A stretch of 64,000 nt of DNA, taken from positions 620,001 to 684,000 of the forward strand of contig NZ_CP072389.1 in NCBI RefSeq assembly GCF_018127785.1. Direction: 5' to 3'. The stretch is from Prevotella scopos JCM 17725 (GTDB lineage Bacteria > Bacteroidota > Bacteroidia > Bacteroidales > Bacteroidaceae). Below, piece by piece: positions 27,201 through 35,158 of this stretch (its first letter is position 1; every line of letters starts with the position of its first letter). Both the position numbers and the translations under genes were made by a program. The notes below the pieces were generated by a model that saw only the letters and a list, made by a program, of their open reading frames with translations, was not told the DNA's origin and searched no databases.

Positions 27201-29390
27201 ACGCAGTTCGCTCAATAATAGATGGCCTATATTTCCGCTAACCGCATAATATTTTTTCATATCTGAACGAAGTGTTATATCGCCATTAGCAGAAGTTATA
27301 TAATGCTTATCCATCAATCCTAAAGCCTGCAAATCAGCCTCGGATAAATGACCTTTCAAATGAGAATCAAGACTATTAGCATGTACATCAGCACGTACGT
27401 CAAAGTTGCCAGCAGCAAGAAGGTGACTACTCTTACTGCCCTCTTGCTGAAAACGGAAAGAACGGAGTGGGCCACTCACATAATAACTATTCTTCATATC
27501 TGAACGTACATCAAGATCTGCCCATGTAGAGACCACATATCTTTTCTTTATAATACCCATTGCATGCAGATCGACACGATGTAACCATCCACGGATGTGT
27601 CCATCAACAAGTTTACTGTTCACTCTACCTTTATAAGTAAAGTTACCACCTAATATGCGGTTCTGACTGTTTACATGAGCAGACAATAGTTCACCATGTT
27701 TTGAAACATCACCATTCAAACCATCGAGTACATACTTACCATAGCTGAATTTACGAATACGAAGGCTGAGATTTGTTGATGATTTTGGATTCAAGAAATC
27801 AGTTCCTCGCCCTTGAGTTTTGATAGTTCCTGTGAAGGCAGACAGTCTCATGGTTGGTAAAAAACGATGAACAGGGAAAGCCTTTGCATCGGCTGTAAGA
27901 CGATAAAGTTCTGTTGATGTATTGTAAGCACCATTCAGACGGATACGTCCACCACCTTGCGTCAGTTGTATGTTACCAGCATAAAGGCTTTTTCTCACAT
28001 GGACATACCCTTTCACACCTATAGCCTTCGGGAAGGCAATCGTCTTACGTACATTGCGTGGCAATAACTTGGAAACAAAACTTAAGTTGTTAGCTGTCCC
28101 TTTTAGCTTCAAATCGCTACGAAGATGACCTGAACCAGCCATCATATCCCCTATCCATCCTGTTCCTGTAAGGTCAAAATAACCTGGCATAGCCAAACGA
28201 AGCTGTTTGAAAGAGACTGAACGAAGATTACCATCTAACTTACCATTTACAATAAGTCGTTGACTTGGAATCGTGTGATAAATATTCTTAGGAACAGAAG
28301 TTAAGAATGGACGTAAGTCTTCAAGTTGTAGAAAACCATCTAATTGCGTAGCTATCTGTCCTGGATTATTATCTGCAAAAGCATTCATATCCATCCGAAA
28401 ACGTCCTGATAGTTCTGTACCAGGCAGACAGAAATATAAATTAGGTAGATTGATACTTGTAGAATCCATAAAGAAAGGTCCACGGAAATCCTTCACAACC
28501 AGTCCACTTCGTTCTTTCATATTGGCTGTTCGAACATTCAAATAGATTTTAGGAGCTGCATATTGAAAAGAATCTACGCCAAGATTAACATCATGCATGG
28601 CAATATGGGCAGCATCAAAACCAGAACTTGCATGTCGTACATAGTTTTTATCATAATTAAAGTCGCCTCCTTGCCAATCTAAATTTGCCACTCTGTAGAT
28701 ATTGTCGTGTAGTAATAGCTCAGTACCATTAGCCATAGCCTTCTTAAAGTTAGCACGAACGCTCATTGTATCTCCAGGCATGTGAAGGCGGAAATCTGTT
28801 TTTGTAAGATTAAGTTTATCAATATTGATACGCCACAATGGTTTTTGTTTATTAGGATCATCGGGGACGGTATCACCCAATGCAATATCTATCCATCCGC
28901 CTTCAATATCTGCTTTGTTTACACGAATAGAATCGCCAACAAGGTTAACCGCATGACTTACAATATGCAAACGTTGCAAATCACCACGAACACGAAGGTC
29001 ACCGATAAAGTTTACCGTATTTGCTTTTAGTTTTGTAAATGTCAGCTCATTTACTTCTACCCTACTTTTAAGCAATGGCAATAAGTCAACATTTGCCACT
29101 AAACGATGTACGTCTGCCACCGTATCTTTCTTATTAGGAATAGAATCATTCGGACGAAGCATCTTCAGACCATCTAACTGAAGATCTAATGGAAAAGAAA
29201 GATTGATCCTTTTAATGCTTACTTCCATTCCTGTTTTATCAGAAACATAGGCTGCCACACGTTTTACAGCCCAATTTTGAACGGGTGGACAATATAGTAA
29301 AGCAACAAGGATAAGAAACAGAATGACTGGTGTTGCAACAATAGCAATCAGCCATTTCAAGCTCCTTTTCATGTTCATTATGTTAATCAT
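24246..29390 (-). CDS. tamB: TamB, inner-membrane-anchored translocation/assembly protein
   Basis: 1714 residues from ATG 29390; inner ATGs at 29378 and 29372 (MKRSLKWLIAIVATP) are alternatives, and the longest frame begins with TTG. One N-terminal transmembrane helix (about residues 12-36) is followed by a very long AsmA/TamB-like repetitive beta-sheet region and the conserved C-terminal DUF490 domain (about 1270-1660; for example YTLNEGKMKYSLPVIPLRTF, FECGVSLTKQFPKPGVQFII, LASGMYF). TamB proteins span the periplasm as a lipid-carrying groove. Length exceeds E. coli TamB (1259), as is common in Bacteroidetes. It is the first gene of a tamB-tamL operon. Confidence 0.9.
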   Translation of the reverse strand: MINIMNMKRSLKWLIAIVATPVILFLILVALLYCPPVQNWAVKRVAAYVSDKTGMEVSIKRINLSFPLDLQLDGLKMLRPNDSIPNKKDTVADVHRLVANVDLLPLLKSRVEVNELTFTKLKANTVNFIGDLRVRGDLQRLHIVSHAVNLVGDSIRVNKADIEGGWIDIALGDTVPDDPNKQKPLWRINIDKLNLTKTDFRLHMPGDTMSVRANFKKAMANGTELLLHDNIYRVANLDWQGGDFNYDKNYVRHASSGFDAAHIAMHDVNLGVDSFQYAAPKIYLNVRTANMKERSGLVVKDFRGPFFMDSTSINLPNLYFCLPGTELSGRFRMDMNAFADNNPGQIATQLDGFLQLEDLRPFLTSVPKNIYHTIPSQRLIVNGKLDGNLRSVSFKQLRLAMPGYFDLTGTGWIGDMMAGSGHLRSDLKLKGTANNLSFVSKLLPRNVRKTIAFPKAIGVKGYVHVRKSLYAGNIQLTQGGGRIRLNGAYNTSTELYRLTADAKAFPVHRFLPTMRLSAFTGTIKTQGRGTDFLNPKSSTNLSLRIRKFSYGKYVLDGLNGDVSKHGELLSAHVNSQNRILGGNFTYKGRVNSKLVDGHIRGWLHRVDLHAMGIIKKRYVVSTWADLDVRSDMKNSYYVSGPLRSFRFQQEGSKSSHLLAAGNFDVRADVHANSLDSHLKGHLSEADLQALGLMDKHYITSANGDITLRSDMKKYYAVSGNIGHLLLSELRKGKRVPLAEGNFNLDATMRGDQIGGTVNGVFPHVDLYQLGIVDKAMTCSFTANTSFAMSGKDNLNVRGLLGNVRIADQNNIYTPGDVSLDLMSKRDAVHASVDGGDFHLSTAFNSSVNQLAENGKRIYKTIRDQLKNRRIDQPAILRQLPTGHFTLRSGRNNLLFNLLKQDGYAFSQADINLTSSPEKGLDGYISVDSLVYDDIRLDSLRADLTSFNGQLNYKLSVANNPDNSYPYHGNLQGVLYEHGLQTHATILDNKGNKGFDLAVQAAMKGRGIQLSITSPQSILGYKSFAVNDSNYIYIGRDRRLSADLRLEAADGTGMLVSTEDEDTTSLQNVTLSMNHFELGSLFAVLPFAPKMSGRLDGDYHLVQTKKELMISSDMTIKKLVYENSPMGDVGTQFVYMPKGDGSHYVDAIITQDGKEVGVLSGTYKNEGGGDLDATLEMKRFPLNYVNGFVPDQIVGLDGVGEGKLSMKGSLKNLDINGEVYLDSCYLVSLPYGIKMRFADDPVQIHNSRIQFENFELFASNGSPLDISGELDFSNFDKMKLDAQMKAKNFQIIDSKKNARSEVYGKAFVDIMGRISGALNNLQLTGNLDVLGNTDVTYVVRDGTLVTDNNLNDLVQFTNFNDSSANVVVKRPDITGLTMALNVDIDEQAHLFCALNADQSNYIDFMGGGNLLLNYDPTNSVQVRGRYTLNEGKMKYSLPVIPLRTFNIKDGSYIEFTGDPMKPTLNITATENVRTSVSSSSGEGRIVDFECGVSLTKQFPKPGVQFIITAPDDQEMQNVLNTKGVEERSKLAVTMLASGMYFDGENSASANTAMSGALAGFLQKQVNSITGKALNSMGLDLTANMESAADVNGNLHTDYTFKFSKRLWNNRLRIIMGGRVSTGSQFSEENGAYFDNFSLEYRLNQKETKYLKLYYEREAYDWLEGNVGEFGAGFMWRRKLRHFKDIFRSKDDSPIVMPKSVKPKRDSLINFVNEKK

Positions 29391-29814
29391 TGACAGCTTT
29401 CTCAAAATATATCCTTACTTGGGTAGGATTAATACGTTAGTAAACTTAAATAATTAACTGCAAAGTAACACAAAAAAAATGGAATAGAAGAGTTTAGTAA
29501 GGTAAAAAAGCAAAAAGAGAATGGGATAAAATAAGGTTCTCTTATTTATTGTCTAATAGCCTTTCGTATCGCTTTAATAGAAAAACAGAAATTAGATATA
29601 AAACAAACACATAGCCAATATTGTTAACTAATTATTTTCCCTATATCTTCCTATACTAAAAACCAATTCATTATTATACCCCAAAAGTACAGATGAAGGG
29701 ATGATATAATATTTACAAAACGCTATAATAAACACATATAAATAATGATAAAAATACTGCTAAAAAGAAAGTCTGCAACCAACAGTAAATCAACTGGTTA
29801 TAAATATGTATTTT
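29391..29814. other. Intergenic stretch, no gene seen
   Basis: AT-rich spacer upstream of tamB. A near-match promoter (TTACTTTG, minus strand 29461-29468) is the only regulatory candidate for tamB. No reading frame with a recognisable product was found on either strand; a family 2 repeat follows at 29815. Confidence 0.4.
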
Positions 29815-29898
29815 AAAAGGTGCTTAATTAGACTTCAAAAGGGCGTTAGTAACATGCTTAAAGGGCATCTTTTGTAAGTCAATTGGACGTCTTTAAGA
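29815..29898 (+). repeat. Dispersed ~80-bp repeat, family 2, copy 2
   Basis: Begins AAAGGTGCTTAATTAGACTT, with AAAAGGG, TTAGTAA and AAAGGGCATCTTTTG at the same spacing as copy 1 (12799-12880, opposite strand). No terminal inverted repeats or target duplications were seen, so how it spreads is unclear. Bases 29899-30012 hold nothing recognisable. Confidence 0.6.
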
Positions 29899-30012
29899 AG
29901 CTAAAAGAGCGTATGTTATTTTTGAAGAGTACGAAAATAGTTTACAAACACTGCGTAGCTTGACGTCCGAAAAAATAAATGAATGTAAGACTGATGTCAA
30001 CTTGTTAGAATT

Positions 30013-30825
30013 TCATTTCAGCAACTCCTTTAGTTTAGTCCATACTTTCAACTTCTCTTCGAATGTCATTCGACTATAGGCTGAAGACGTTGACGGAAAG
30101 ACATAACATGGTATATTAACTTTGCCAATTGCCTTTAGGAAAGCCTTATATGTATTTTGACCATTAAAGACAAGGCTTTTAATGGATTGATATTTATTCA
30201 GTAGGTCTTTTATCTCATTTGTGGAAGGGTTGCCGATGAAGCCTGTATCAAGACTACCTTTTCTTAAACCTTCCTTATAAACATCCCATAGCCCTATACC
30301 GATATTGTTAAGAAATGAACGGTTCTTTTCTAACCTACTTGTTGAATTGAAAAGTTTATTGATAATCTTCCAAAACGCATTGCGTGGATTAAGATAGTAG
30401 GACTGCTGCTGGATAGAGATATCTCCAGGCATAGTACCTAAGATGAGCACCTTGGTTTTCTCATTTACCCATGGAGCAAGTCCCTGTTTAAAATTAGAAG
30501 ACACTTCTTGAGAGATAAATGGCAAATTTTCTTTACATTTGCTTTTAGGAAATGGTGAGGACGTAAACTGACAAAGATTAATTGACGTTTTATTCTTTTG
30601 ACTATCAGTGAAGTCCAAAGATGTTTTAAGGCATATTTTACCGTCTTCAATAATAAAAAACTGTGGATATTTTCTTGCACGAGCTCTTATCTGTTTGGCT
30701 GGAGCCATAGAACCTGCCTGTTGCAGATATAATTTCTTGTCAAATATTTTTTTTGCTATTTCAGCAGAGCTCATCGCAGAACCATAGCCTTCTAATACGT
30801 AAATAATAGCTTCATGTAAAGTCAT
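30013..30825 (-). CDS. HARE-HTH domain fused to a uracil/hypoxanthine-DNA glycosylase-fold domain
   Basis: 270 residues. The N-terminal ~70 (LHEAIIYVLEGYGSAMSSAE, then YLQQAGSMAPAKQIRARARK, then PQFFIIEDGKICL) read as a HARE-HTH winged helix, the module of RNA polymerase delta and ASXL proteins. After a polar linker, residues ~115-270 are a UDG-superfamily domain: VLILGTMPGDISI (motif I), YYLNPRNAFWKII (the NPRNxFW box), VFNGQNTYKAFL, and VFPSTSSAYSRM (motif II region). The SxxPG and YYxNPxNxFW pattern is closest to family 6 (DNA-deoxyinosine) or MUG-type enzymes. Likely action: base excision, with the HTH reading DNA context. It follows YigZ at the end of the ser operon with a 115-bp gap. 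Confidence 0.75.
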   Translation of the reverse strand: MTLHEAIIYVLEGYGSAMSSAEIAKKIFDKKLYLQQAGSMAPAKQIRARARKYPQFFIIEDGKICLKTSLDFTDSQKNKTSINLCQFTSSPFPKSKCKENLPFISQEVSSNFKQGLAPWVNEKTKVLILGTMPGDISIQQQSYYLNPRNAFWKIINKLFNSTSRLEKNRSFLNNIGIGLWDVYKEGLRKGSLDTGFIGNPSTNEIKDLLNKYQSIKSLVFNGQNTYKAFLKAIGKVNIPCYVFPSTSSAYSRMTFEEKLKVWTKLKELLK

Positions 30826-30940
30826 ATCAGTCTGTTTTTAAATTCAATTATGTCATTGTATAAGCTTTCTGTTATCTAACTTTGGTTGTATTAATAATAG
30901 ATTTTGTGTCCTACATTTTTTATCATTCCTAAATTGGGTA

Positions 30941-31534
30941 TCAATCAAATGATAGTTTCTTCAATCGAGTACGCAGTTCTTCTGCCTGCCCTTTTCTAAT
31001 AGAAAGAACAACCTCGCAGGTATTGTCAAATACCTGATTAACAATGCGAGGATTCATTTCTTTAATAATTCGCATGACATCATTCATCATCGGATAAGTA
31101 AATGTATATTTTACTTCCTCCTCTATGAATTTTTCTTCAATCTCGCTATTTGCTAAAGCATCTGCCGCTGCTTCACGATAAGCAACAATCAAACCACCAG
31201 TACCCAGGTTTATTCCTCCGTAATAACGAATAACACAAATCAGCGTATTGGTTAATCCATAGCTGTCGATTTGTCCTAAAATAGGCTTACCAGCTGTTGA
31301 AGATGGCTCTCCATCATCATTTGCACGAAATTCTGTACCATCGTAGCCTATTCGATAAGCATAACAGCAATGACGAGCATCAAAATACTTCTTTCGATAT
31401 TCTTTTACAATCTTCAAAGCATCTTCTACAGAATCAACATGATGTGCAAAAGCGAGGAACTTACTCCGCTTTTCAGAGTAATATCCCTCGCTAATCGCTT
31501 TCTCTTTTATAGTCTTATATTTATCGCTATCCAT
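30941..31534 (-). CDS. YigZ/IMPACT family protein
   Basis: 197 residues. The IMPACT N-terminal domain is clear: KRSKFLAFA, DARHCCYAYRIG, ANDDGEPSSTAGKPIL, and IRYYGGINLGTGGLIVAYR. A C-terminal ferredoxin-like DUF1949-type domain (about 130-197) follows. Family role: poorly defined, linked to translation-associated regulation in eukaryotic IMPACT; bacterial members are structurally close to EF-G domains. It lies 20 bases downstream of DUF1015 and is probably part of the same operon. Confidence 0.88.
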   Translation of the reverse strand: MDSDKYKTIKEKAISEGYYSEKRSKFLAFAHHVDSVEDALKIVKEYRKKYFDARHCCYAYRIGYDGTEFRANDDGEPSSTAGKPILGQIDSYGLTNTLICVIRYYGGINLGTGGLIVAYREAAADALANSEIEEKFIEEEVKYTFTYPMMNDVMRIIKEMNPRIVNQVFDNTCEVVLSIRKGQAEELRTRLKKLSFD

Positions 31535-31554
31535 TTAAAATTATTAATCTTGTT

Positions 31555-32802
31555 TTAATCCAGCTTATGGATAACAAGACCAGAACGAAGTTTAGGCTCA
31601 AACCATGTTGCCTTTGGTGGCATAATCTTACCGCTATCAGCAATATCCATAATCTGCTGCATAGAAACAGGATAGAGTGCTAATGCCCAACGCATTTCAC
31701 CACTATCTACACGGCGCTTCAACTCACCAAGGCCACGCAAACCACCAACGAAGTCAATGCGTTTGTCTGAACGGAGATCCTTTATACCCATCAGTTCATC
31801 CAAAATCAGTCTGCTTGAAATATCTACATCAAGAACACCAATTGGATCATTATCATCGTAGGTACCAGGTTTAGCAACTAAGCTATACCAATTGCCATCG
31901 AGATACATTGAGAACTCATGAAGTTTCTTAGGACGATATTCTTCCTTGCCTTTTAACTCTACTGTGAAGTTCTTCTCCAAAGCCTTTAAGAATTCAGCAA
32001 CTTCCATGCCATTTAGGTCTTTGACAACACGATTATAATCGAGAATTGTCAATTGACTTGCTTGGAAGCATACAGCCATAAAGTAATTATATTCCTCGTC
32101 GCCCTTATGATTCTTGTTGTTCTTAGCCTTCTCAGCGCCAACTAATGCTGCTGCAGCTGAACGATGATGACCATCAGCGATATAAAGGCTAGGCATCTTC
32201 TTGAATTCTTCTGTTATTGTCTTGATATCATCTTCATTTGTGATAACCCAAAACTGATGTCTGAAGCCATCATCAGGAGCAACGAAATCATATTCAGGCT
32301 TTGTAGCTGCATAACGAGCCAACAAATCATCAAGAACTTTATTATCAGGATAAGCAAAGAATACTGGCTCGATGTTAGCATTGCAAATGCGCACATGCTT
32401 CATTCTATCCTCTTCTTTATCTCTACGCGTCAACTCATGCTTCTTGATATTACCATTTAGATAATCATCAACCAAAGCTCCGACAACAAGACCATACTGA
32501 GTCTTGCCATTCATAGTCTGTGCATAAATATAATAATGTTCCTTATCATCTTGAACTAACCAGCCTTTTTCTTGGAACTTATCGAACTGCTCAACAGCAC
32601 TATTATAGGCTCTTGGATCATATTCACTTGTACCAACCTCGAAGTTGATTTCAGGTTTGATGATATGATATAAACTCTTTTCGTTATCGCCTGCTTCAGC
32701 GCGAGCTTCTTCAGAATCCAATACATCGTATGGACGACTAGCAACAGACTCAACTAAGTCTTTTGGAGGGCGAACACCTTTAAAAGGTTTGATAACTGCC
32801 AT
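31555..32802 (-). CDS. DUF1015 family protein of the serine operon
   Basis: 415 residues, normal for the family. It starts MAVIKPFKGVRPPKDLVESV and contains ASRPYDVL, the YIADGHHRSAAA motif near residue 209 and a C-terminal LRSDKRIDFVGGLRGLGEL region. The function is not established to my knowledge; the DGHHR motif recalls the ParB-like SerK/SbnI free serine kinases, and the gene sits directly downstream of serC-serA, so a role in serine/phosphoserine metabolism is a reasonable inference. A terminator-like hairpin lies between serA and this gene, which may reduce its expression. Confidence 0.85.
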   Translation of the reverse strand: MAVIKPFKGVRPPKDLVESVASRPYDVLDSEEARAEAGDNEKSLYHIIKPEINFEVGTSEYDPRAYNSAVEQFDKFQEKGWLVQDDKEHYYIYAQTMNGKTQYGLVVGALVDDYLNGNIKKHELTRRDKEEDRMKHVRICNANIEPVFFAYPDNKVLDDLLARYAATKPEYDFVAPDDGFRHQFWVITNEDDIKTITEEFKKMPSLYIADGHHRSAAAALVGAEKAKNNKNHKGDEEYNYFMAVCFQASQLTILDYNRVVKDLNGMEVAEFLKALEKNFTVELKGKEEYRPKKLHEFSMYLDGNWYSLVAKPGTYDDNDPIGVLDVDISSRLILDELMGIKDLRSDKRIDFVGGLRGLGELKRRVDSGEMRWALALYPVSMQQIMDIADSGKIMPPKATWFEPKLRSGLVIHKLD

Positions 32803-32827
32803 AGTATTAATCTTTAGAAAATAATAA

Positions 32828-32875
32828 AAGGGTTGAGGGCCTAACCTTGTTTATAAACCAAGGCAATCAACCCTT
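32828..32875 (-). terminator. Hairpin between serA and DUF1015
   Basis: Outer stem AAGGGTTGA (32828-32836) / TCAACCCTT (32867-32875), inner stem CCTTG (32845-32849) / CAAGG (32859-32863). On the minus strand the outer stem is followed by TTATTATTTT, so it can act as an intrinsic terminator or attenuator within the operon. Confidence 0.6.
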
Positions 32876-32888
32876 ATCTATTAAAAAG

Positions 32889-33806
32889 TTATTTGTTTAC
32901 TTGGAATTTTGTATCACCTGTCGCAAAGAAAGAATTAATCTGCTTTGCTGCAGCAATACCAGCATTATTGTTTGCTTCAGCAGTCTGAGCACCCATCTTC
33001 TTTGGTGTAGAGAAGTAGCGACCTTCAAACTTCTTAAACTCAGCATCAGCGTCTGGCATAATGTCAGTGACAAACTTCAAGTCTTCACGTTCAGCCATCA
33101 ATTTGATCAATTCTTCTTCATCAATAACCTCTTTACGCGCAGTGTTTACGAGTACACCCTTCTTTGGGAGTAAGTTTACGAGGCGATAATTGATACTTTT
33201 TACAGTCTGAGGTGTTGCTGGGATATGGAGTGATACAACATCACATGTTTGGAACAACTCATCCTGTGTCTTGCAAGCATGTACACCAGCAGCCTCAATA
33301 GCATCAGCAGGGCAGAATGCATCAAATGCATAAACATCCATATCAAAACCTTTAGCGATACGTGCGACATTGCGACCAACGTTACCAAAAGCAAGAATAC
33401 CCAGCTTCTTACCCTTCAACTCTGTACCCGCCTTACCATTGAAGAAGTTGCGAACAGCATATACTAACATGCCAAATACAAGTTCAGCAACAGCATTTGA
33501 GTTCTGACCAGGAGTATTTTCAACGACAACATTCTTTTCTTTTGCATATGCAGTGTCGATAGAATCGTAACCTGCACCTGCACGAACAACAATCTTCAGC
33601 TGCTTAGCAGCATCCAAAACTTCAGGAGTAACCTTATCAGAACGTACTATCATTGCATCAGCATCTTTCACTGCATCAAGCAATTGAGTCTTATCTGTAT
33701 ATTTTTCAAGCAAAACAACTTCATGTCCTGCATTCTTTAGTTCATTTGTGATACCTTGCACAGCAGATGGTGCAAACGGTTTTTCAGTTGCAATTAAAAC
33801 TTTCAT
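32889..33806 (-). CDS. serA: D-3-phosphoglycerate dehydrogenase, short type with Lys active-site variant
   Basis: 305 residues, so without the ACT regulatory domain. NAD-binding Rossmann motif ILAFGNVGRNVARIAKGFDM (about 146-165), catalytic Arg in NTARKEVID, acidic partner in MPDADAEF. Where most enzymes have the His of TPHIGAST, this one reads STPKKMGAQTAEA, with Lys in place of His. I recall this type in Entamoeba and Bacteroides enzymes, so it is a known subtype and not damage. It oxidises 3-phosphoglycerate in the first step of serine synthesis. It lies 73 bases downstream of serC. Confidence 0.92.
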   Translation of the reverse strand: MKVLIATEKPFAPSAVQGITNELKNAGHEVVLLEKYTDKTQLLDAVKDADAMIVRSDKVTPEVLDAAKQLKIVVRAGAGYDSIDTAYAKEKNVVVENTPGQNSNAVAELVFGMLVYAVRNFFNGKAGTELKGKKLGILAFGNVGRNVARIAKGFDMDVYAFDAFCPADAIEAAGVHACKTQDELFQTCDVVSLHIPATPQTVKSINYRLVNLLPKKGVLVNTARKEVIDEEELIKLMAEREDLKFVTDIMPDADAEFKKFEGRYFSTPKKMGAQTAEANNNAGIAAAKQINSFFATGDTKFQVNK

Positions 33807-33879
33807 AGTCTTAATATTTTGGTTAGATATTATAAAGTTTAGCAGATTGAATATGACCCACTGCTAAGTCTAATTATTT

Positions 33880-34950
33880 TTAATGCTTAGCCTCGAATTC
33901 CTTCATTGTTTCAACGAGAGCCTTGCAGCCTTCAACTGACATAGCATTGTAGCAGCTTGCACGGAAACCACCTACATCACGATGACCCTTGATACCAACC
34001 ATACCTCTTTCTGTTGCAAACTTGAAGAACTCATCCTGAAGATCAGCATACTCATCGTTAAGAACGAAGCAGATGTTCATGTAAGAGCGATCTTCCTCAC
34101 ACTTAACTGTACCACGGAACAACTTGTTGCGATCGATTTCATCGTACACAATATCAGCACGCTCCTTCGCAAGTTTCTCCATTGCTTCTACGCCACCATT
34201 TGCTTTAATCCAACGAAGGTTCTCTAAAGCTGTATAGATTGGTACTACAGGAGGAGTATTGAACATAGAACCCTTCTTGATGTGTGTACGATAATCTAAC
34301 ATTGTAGGAATTTCACGCTGTACACGACCCAGAACATCATCCTTAATGATAATGAATGTAACACCTGCCATAGAGAGGTTTTTTTGTGCACCACCATAGA
34401 TGCAGTCATACTTAGAAACATCTACAGGACGACTAAAGATGTCAGAAGACATATCACCAATCATACGAACTGAAACATCCAAATCTTTGTGATACTCTGT
34501 ACCATAAATGGTGTTATTAGTTGTTATGTGCAAGTAATCCAAATCTGTAGGAACATCAAAGTTCTTTGGAAGATATGTGTAGTTCTCATCAGCTGATGAA
34601 GCAACTTCTACAACATCTCCGAACAACTTTGCTTCTTTCATTGCTTTCTTTGCCCAAACACCAGTATTTAAATAACCAGCCTTCTTTACCAAGAAGTTGA
34701 AAGGGATCATGCAGAACTCAAGTGATGCACCACCACCCAAGAAGAGCACAGAATAGCCTTCAGGAACATTAAGAATTTCCTTTACTAAAGCCATTGCTTC
34801 ATCCATAACTGGTTGGAAATCTTTTGAACGATGACTGATTTCTGCAATAGAGAGACCAATACCATTAAAATCTAAAATCGCACTTGCTGTTTTTTCAATT
34901 ACTTCACGTGGAAGAATACATGGACCAGCACCAAAATTGTACTTTTTCAT
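33880..34950 (-). CDS. serC: Phosphoserine aminotransferase
   Basis: 356 residues. It starts [20 protein letters not shown]; the PLP lysine is in [12 protein letters not shown], with [11 protein letters not shown] and the C-terminal [19 protein letters not shown] as further class-V aminotransferase signatures. It converts phosphohydroxypyruvate to phosphoserine, and can also act in pyridoxal phosphate synthesis. First gene of serC-serA-DUF1015-YigZ; a TATCTTCG box at 35036-35043 is a plausible promoter. Confidence 0.95.
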   Translation of the reverse strand: MKKYNFGAGPCILPREVIEKTASAILDFNGIGLSIAEISHRSKDFQPVMDEAMALVKEILNVPEGYSVLFLGGGASLEFCMIPFNFLVKKAGYLNTGVWAKKAMKEAKLFGDVVEVASSADENYTYLPKNFDVPTDLDYLHITTNNTIYGTEYHKDLDVSVRMIGDMSSDIFSRPVDVSKYDCIYGGAQKNLSMAGVTFIIIKDDVLGRVQREIPTMLDYRTHIKKGSMFNTPPVVPIYTALENLRWIKANGGVEAMEKLAKERADIVYDEIDRNKLFRGTVKCEEDRSYMNICFVLNDEYADLQDEFFKFATERGMVGIKGHRDVGGFRASCYNAMSVEGCKALVETMKEFEAKH

Positions 34951-35035
34951 CTGATTGTTTAGTTTAAGTTTGACTTATGTTTTATAGTTATTATCAGTAT
35001 TAAATATTGTAATAGGTTTTCTATAGACAACGATG

Positions 35036-35043
35036 CGAAGATA
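35036..35043 (-). promoter_or_regulatory. Candidate -7 box (TATCTTCG) for the serC operon
   Basis: Seven of eight matches to TAnnTTTG on the minus strand, about 86 bases upstream of the serC ATG. Confidence 0.4.
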
Positions 35044-35158
35044 CGCTTTTATTTTCATACATCCAAATAAAAATCAGTTTTTTTTCAACATACGAAATAA
35101 GTAATTCAATACACGTGGTTAGAGCATACTAATAGAAAGTGACACATTGTTTAATGTA

